Below, one piece after another: positions 59,779 to 64,000 of a stretch of DNA of 64,000 nucleotides. The DNA is taken from NCBI GenBank assembly GCA_036365515.1, contig CM070873.1, forward strand, positions 225,633,876 to 225,697,875. Direction: 5' to 3'. The notes beneath the pieces are model-generated. The model made no database searches. It saw only the letters and a program-made list of their open reading frames with translations, and was not told the origin of the DNA. Numbering within the stretch: position 1 is the stretch's first letter; the number at the start of each line of letters is the position of its first letter. Origin of the DNA: Torymus aiolomorphi. Taxonomy: Eukaryota > Arthropoda > Insecta > Hymenoptera > Torymidae. Made by a program: the position numbers and the translations under genes.

Positions 59779-61605
59779 ATGCCAACACTTTCACTTACGC
59801 AAACCATCGAGCGTCAGTTCGAATTATTTAATCGAATCTGCAATTCAAGTACCAATATCAAGAAAATGGGCAAGGACAATATTACTCGTGAGCTTCTCGA
59901 AGCTAAGCTATAGATATTAGAGAAAAACTGGAAAGAATTCCAAGAAAATCACACTATGGTCCTATCTCAGAAATTTGAAAGCACTAGCAAGAGTGATTAT
60001 TTTGTCAATGATTGCTATGGTGTAACAGAAGACGGTTATATCAATTCAACTGTCTATATAGCCCAATCGCTTAAACAATTCCCTCAACCAGATAATGTGC
60101 CTATTGTACAACAAACAGTTCCTACAAGAAAGTTACCCAATATCGAAGTTCCTACTTTTTCCGGGAAATTTACTGACTGGCTAGATTTTAAAGATCTATT
60201 CAAAGCTACCATCATCAAAGATGAACGACTATCTAATTCAGAGAAATTACAACAATTGAAAACGCATGTTCAAGGAGAAGCAGCCGACATGCTCAAAACA
60301 ATTCAAATTACTGATCTGAACTTTCCCATTGCCTGGAAAAAGCTAGAAGACCACTATACAAGCAATCGTCGACTTATTGCCATCTATACTAGGACACTAC
60401 TCGATTTGCCTGCCGTAAGTTCCGATTCTCCATCTCAATTACAATTCCTTCTTAACTCAACGACAAATGCAATCTCAGCTTTAGAGCAGCTTAAAAGGCC
60501 AATCAACCAATGGTATGATCTTTTTGTACCTATCATTGCTCGTAAACTTCATTTCAAAACCTTACGCGAGTGGGAAACACAAGTCAGTAAGAGCGCCGAT
60601 CCTCCCACTTTTTCCCAGCTTTGTCAGTTTATCACTGAACGTATTGACTTTTTAGAAACCACCTCAGTACCTAATTTAAGTAAATCTAAAACTCCAGAAA
60701 ACAGATCAATTAGCTGTCATGCGAGGTTTACCGACAAGTGTGCCTTTTGTGCAGACGCATATTTCATTACTCGTTGCGACGCCTTCAAAGCCAAAACCGC
60801 CAATGAACGAAAAATCTTCGTGGAAAAAAGGAAGTTATGTTTCAACTGTCTTGGGTTTCACCCGATCAGTAATTGCCGGTCTGACAGAAGATGTATCATA
60901 TGTAACAAACAGCACCATACGCTTCTTCACGAAGATACAAATACAAGTTCTCATGTGTCAGCCATTGAACCAATTCATAATCACATCGCTTTCACTGGTC
61001 CTTCTTTTACTACCAACACTGAGCTGCAACTAAGTTTAGTAGCTCAAAGCTCCAGTGTAGAACCTGCTCTTCTGGCTACCGCGTTGGTGAAACTACGTGG
61101 TGCTGATGGCAGAATTCATACTGCTCGAGCTATGATAGATCCTGGATCCCAAAGTTCTTTTGTATCCGAGGTATTATTAAAGAACCTTGAACAACCATAC
61201 TCTGCGACGACAGTGCCGTTGAGTGGTATTGGAGGTTATTCTCACATCCCTGCTAAGGACAGCACAACTTTGCAACTTACATCCGCTTTCAACCGTAAAG
61301 CACATTTGCAATTAAACGCACTAGTCCTTCCCTTTATTACTAAATACACGCAAAGATGCAATAACCTAAAGAATGCCTGGACCCATTTGAAGGGATTACA
61401 ATTAGCGGACGATTTCAGGGAAACACCTGCTGAAATTGACATCTTACTTGGTGCCGACATCTTCCCAGAGATCTTGCTCGACGGACTGGTCAAAGGATCT
61501 TCCGGAACTCCAATGGCACAACGCACGATCTTCGGATGGATTATTAGCGGACCTATTGCCAAACTCAATACTTCAAAGGCTCCGATTACAGCAGCTCATC
61601 CTTAG
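59779..61605 (+). pseudogene. gag: BEL gag-protease with one early stop
   Basis: One frame from the ATG at 59,779 to 61,605, 608 codons, broken only by TAG at 59,911; a 549-codon frame follows from 59,956. A gag core of the DUF1759 type (PTFSGKFTDWLDFKDLF), two Cys/His knuckles (CFNCLGFHPISNC and CIICNKQHHTLLH), and an A17-type aspartic protease with ARAMIDPGSQSSFV and, further on, LLGADIFPEIL. The active site reads DPG where DSG or DTG is usual. The frame ends after FGWIISGP, where reverse transcriptase would begin in complete elements. Gag may be needed in cis for packaging; that is inference. Confidence 0.9.
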
Positions 61606-61676
61606 TTTATACATGTCCATCTTATGCTGCTAAACTGTATTTTATTCGTCTACTGTATGGACGAAAGCGGGCGGAA

Positions 61677-62144
61677 TGTTCGGGATTGTAGTACCCGAAG
61701 TGCCCGCTAGATGGCAAGCACCAAGCGCGTTACCTTCAATGAAAAACATCACCCCGCGTGCTTAAATAGAGGCCTGCGGCGCTCACTCGCCAGGTGCTTT
61801 ATGCACATGCCTTATTACTTTGTCCCTATCGATTTTACCTATACTTTGCCTTATTGCCGACACTTTGCCTACATTTATTGCCTACAGTTACATTGCCTAT
61901 ACTTTGTTGTCTTATTTGTGAATAAGACACTTTATACTTTGCCTATTATTGCGACGTCTTATTTGCGAATAAGACATATTATTGCCTATATTTACTCGAA
62001 CGCGCGTAGCGTTCATATGCCTTTTGATACAACTTTACTTTCGAGTGGGTTGGAGCAAATACTTTAAGAGTCATTACAATTTATTATCTTCTCTCGGCGA
62101 TAAACCCTAACAATTTAAACTCCGTATACGTTCAATCGTATACA
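61677..62144 (+). repeat. Right LTR, 468 bp
   Basis: A copy of the left LTR with a small internal duplication (ttatttgcgaataagaca near 61,955). The ORF 61,711-62,067 is a reading of the LTR, not a gene. Confidence 0.92.
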
Positions 62145-62400
62145 CTACTGCCTACGTGTTGGAAACAAAAGAATATAGAAAAACATTGTAAAGGAACTAT
62201 ATAACGAACTGGGGAAAATTCAAAGTGACCTTAGTGGCGTTTTGTTTACAACGGCCAACATATGTGGTGCATACGCGCCTTGTATACTTTCCGTATGCTC
62301 GTACGCCTTCCCACGCGCTCATGCGTCTTTCCTGCACATTAAAGAGCATTGCGGAAATAGAACACTTCCCGCACTAAAAGGCGTGCAGGAAATCGAACTT
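62145..62400. other. Short spacer, no gene
   Basis: Contains the right target duplication and mixed sequence with several gcgc and cacgcgct words, leading into the hairpin cluster. Confidence 0.4.
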
Positions 62401-62690
62401 CCCGCACGCCATGTGGAATAGTACATTACGACACTAGTGCGGGAAAGTAGATTTTCGTCTCGTGTGAGATTTACACCCGAGCGAAGCGAGGGTGGAAAGG
62501 CACACGAAACGAGAATCTCTTTCCCGCACATGTATCGTACAGAACTTTTTGATACGACGTGTGGAAAGTTCGATTTCGAGCACACGTTTTTGTTCGATTT
62601 CCCGCACGCTCGGCAAAAAGTGTGTGTTAGAAATCGAACTTTCCACACGTCATATCAAAATAGTACATTACGATACTAGTGGCATAAGTT
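62401..62690. repeat. Two adjoining hairpins with TAGTACATTACG junctions
   Basis: The first stem pairs gtgcgggaaagtagattttc with gagaatctctttcccgcac around cccgagcgaagcgagggtg (62,440-62,530). The second pairs cgacgtgtggaaagttcgat with atcgaactttccacacgtc (62,560-62,650). Each is bordered by tagtacattacg. All the ORFs here are palindrome readings. Confidence 0.8.
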
Positions 62691-62779
62691 GCACTTTACG
62701 GCACGGCGTGTATAAGCACCCGAGCGCACTGACTGCATAAATCCGCCATGTCACGCCTATTCGTGCCATTAGCAGTCCA

Positions 62780-63131
62780 TTTTTGCACCGTGCAGTATCG
62801 CCCGAGCAATAGCGAGACTCGCTTCGCTCGGGTGTAAACGTCGCACGAGACGAAAATCTACTTTTTTGCCTAGTGGGCCGAAAGTACCACTTTCGCTCTC
62901 GGCGCCCGATCGCGAAGGTTGTATTTTCGGTCTCGTTAGGCAAAAAAATAGTATACGCTCCACGGGAGTAAAATTGGCCAGCCCACAGCTCGTGTAGCCT
63001 TCGGCTCGGGTGGCAATTTACACGAGCTGTGGGCTGTCCAAGTTTTTTCCTCCCTTGGTGCGTAATATACAATACTATTTCCGCACTAGTATCGTAATGT
63101 ACTATTCCCGCACTAGTGTCGTAATGTACTA
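62780..63131. repeat. Compound hairpin, inverted relative to 19,534-19,757
   Basis: Carries tgcctagtgggccgaaa ... ctcgttaggca and tccacgggagtaaaattgg ... ccaagttttttcctccctt, the same two stems as at 19,534 in reverse order. It is preceded by a cgcccgagcaatagcgag stem and followed by two cgcactagtRtcgtaatgta end motifs. Confidence 0.85.
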
Positions 63132-63137
63132 CTTCGA

Positions 63138-63388
63138 GACACCAAATCTACCTTCTGTATTTGATTTTTCTACTACTATATATCATATCCGACAATTCCC
63201 ACTTAGGGCATAAAGTTATACTTTATGCCCTTGATACGAAAACTACTATTTAATAATCATCTTTCTATTAAAAAAAAAAACCTGTGTTAATTTTTTTTTT
63301 ATGGTTGAAGGTTGTTCTAAGATGTACGAAACCAATACCTAACTCAAGTTGAACAAATTATAAATGATATTTAAATTTCTCATTTAGA
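63138..63388 (+). other. Continuation of the protease A 3' flank
   Basis: It matches 37,136-37,400 of locus B inverted (tctaccttctgtatttgatt, accaatacctaactcaa). This is where the duplicated segment ends on the A side, at about 63,388. Confidence 0.8.
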
Positions 63389-63431
63389 ATTGTTTGGGAA
63401 TTAGTAAGGTTTTGAATTTCCCGCGGTTGCG

Positions 63432-64000
63432 TGTTCAGAGGTATAACTTAGCAGGCGGTCGTGCGGCGGCAGCATCAGTTTCTCTTCCAAATAGCTTACA
63501 CGCTATGCTGATTAGCCGAGTATGGCTAAAATAATGCTGTCTCTCTCACTCTTTCACCTATAAATGGGAGAGACGCTGATTTAACTTTCGCCTCGGTGAC
63601 AACTTCAACGAGGAAGAACGCGGAAACCACTCTCACTTAAACTCACTCTCACATCAGTAACGTTCTGCCACGTGGAAAACTTCACTGTGCAACTTCGGCA
63701 ATTCTCGGTAGAAAAACTCAAGTTTAGTAACTCTCTCAGTAATGGCTCGACACGTGGAGAAACTCGCTGTACCTCGGCAATTTTCCTTTTGGAAAAACTC
63801 ACCGGCTCTCGATCATACCTGCACTCTCATCGAAGCAGCCCCGGCAGCAGACTCAAGATCGTCGAGATCTTCACATCAAGATCATCGAGTGTAGTTTATG
63901 CGATAACTCTAAGTTTCTACAGTGTGCTCGCCACGAGGCTGTATGGGCTGCTCATACGGCACCTTCTCATACTATACGGCAGATTCTCACACGACAGCTT
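63432..64000 (+). promoter_or_regulatory. Probable LTR or retroelement promoter region, cut by window end
   Basis: Starts with a TGTTCAG-type end at 63,432. It has a TATA box (tataaat, 63,559) and then an untranslated-looking, GC-richer segment. An imperfect duplication of about 85 bp (cacgtggaaaac ... tcggcaattc near 63,670, cacgtggagaaac ... tcggcaatttt near 63,752) lies inside. No protein is encoded up to the window end. It may also be a host promoter. Confidence 0.4.

Larger units (their letters stand above)
59093..62144 (+). mobile_element. Gag-protease-only BEL/Pao element, 5-bp target duplication
   Basis: Both LTRs run from TGTTCGG to TATACA, and CTACT flanks both sides (59,088-59,092, 62,145-62,149). 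A possible primer site (tggtccttcgagccgg) starts 4 bp after the left LTR, and a polypurine tract (aaagcgggcgga) precedes the right LTR. The 2.1-kb interior codes for gag and aspartic protease only. Reverse transcriptase, RNase H and integrase are absent. The intact target duplication means that it moved in this form, using enzymes of other BEL elements. Confidence 0.9.
58663..63131. mobile_element. Insertion block with TAGTACATTACG ends
   Basis: Comparison with locus B (near 37,405) shows foreign DNA from tagtacattacg at 58,663 to cgtaatgtacta at 63,131. These ends are inverted repeats of each other. Inside lie the BEL element and several hairpins with the same TAGTACATTACG motif at 62,415, 62,666 and 63,080-63,131. 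The block may be a hairpin element into which others inserted; no target duplication is clear. Confidence 0.55.

Noticed and set aside
61711..62067. 118-codon ORF and the related one at 59,127-59,318
   Set aside because: Readings of the BEL LTRs.
62319..62740. Overlapping ORFs on both strands
   Set aside because: Produced by hairpin stems; each ORF has a mirror on the other strand.

Overview
The window is AT-rich eukaryotic DNA with no sign of a prokaryotic or viral genome. The genes have short exons, small GT-AG introns and TATA-type promoters. The mobile elements (Polinton-type polB, BEL/Pao, Gypsy, Penelope-like, many hairpin DNA elements) are those of an arthropod. A secreted trypsin-like protease and an uncharacterised DUF4806-type gene suggest an insect, most likely a wasp or other hymenopteran; the order is inference.

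Layout. 1-13 kb: a 297-bp satellite, several large hairpins, and a broken transposase-like gene (9.9-12.2 kb). 13-25 kb: a decayed seven-exon DUF4806-family gene whose introns are filled with hairpin elements and minisatellites. 26-29 kb: a 225/227-bp satellite that flips orientation. 29-32.5 kb: a 5'-truncated Gypsy element with an extra 3' ORF. 33-37 kb: copies of a non-coding dispersed repeat family. 37-43.5 kb: protease locus B on the minus strand, broken by BEL and polB debris. 43.6-51.3 kb: a nest of elements holding a 1.08-kb foldback element and a 5.6-kb Polinton-type element with one uninterrupted DNA polymerase gene. 54-57 kb: protease locus A on the plus strand, an apparently intact six-exon gene. 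57-63 kb: a Penelope-like element, a gag-only BEL element and compound hairpins. 63.4 kb to the end: a probable retrotransposon promoter region.

Two points organise the right half. First, loci A and B are inverted duplicates of one protease gene with their flanks, so each gives the empty site for insertions in the other. This defines a 1,143-bp TA-target element in intron 2 of A and a Penelope-like insertion with a 14-bp target duplication downstream of A, and it shows where the debris of B replaced exons 3 and 4. Second, the 45,548-51,158 element consists only of long terminal inverted repeats and a spliced 1,116-residue protein-primed family B DNA polymerase. It has Polinton-like ends (5'-AG, near-perfect 6-bp target duplication) but none of the integrase, ATPase, protease or capsid genes of full-size Polintons. 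It is the strongest candidate for something undescribed. Only protease A and this polymerase look capable of making full-length protein.
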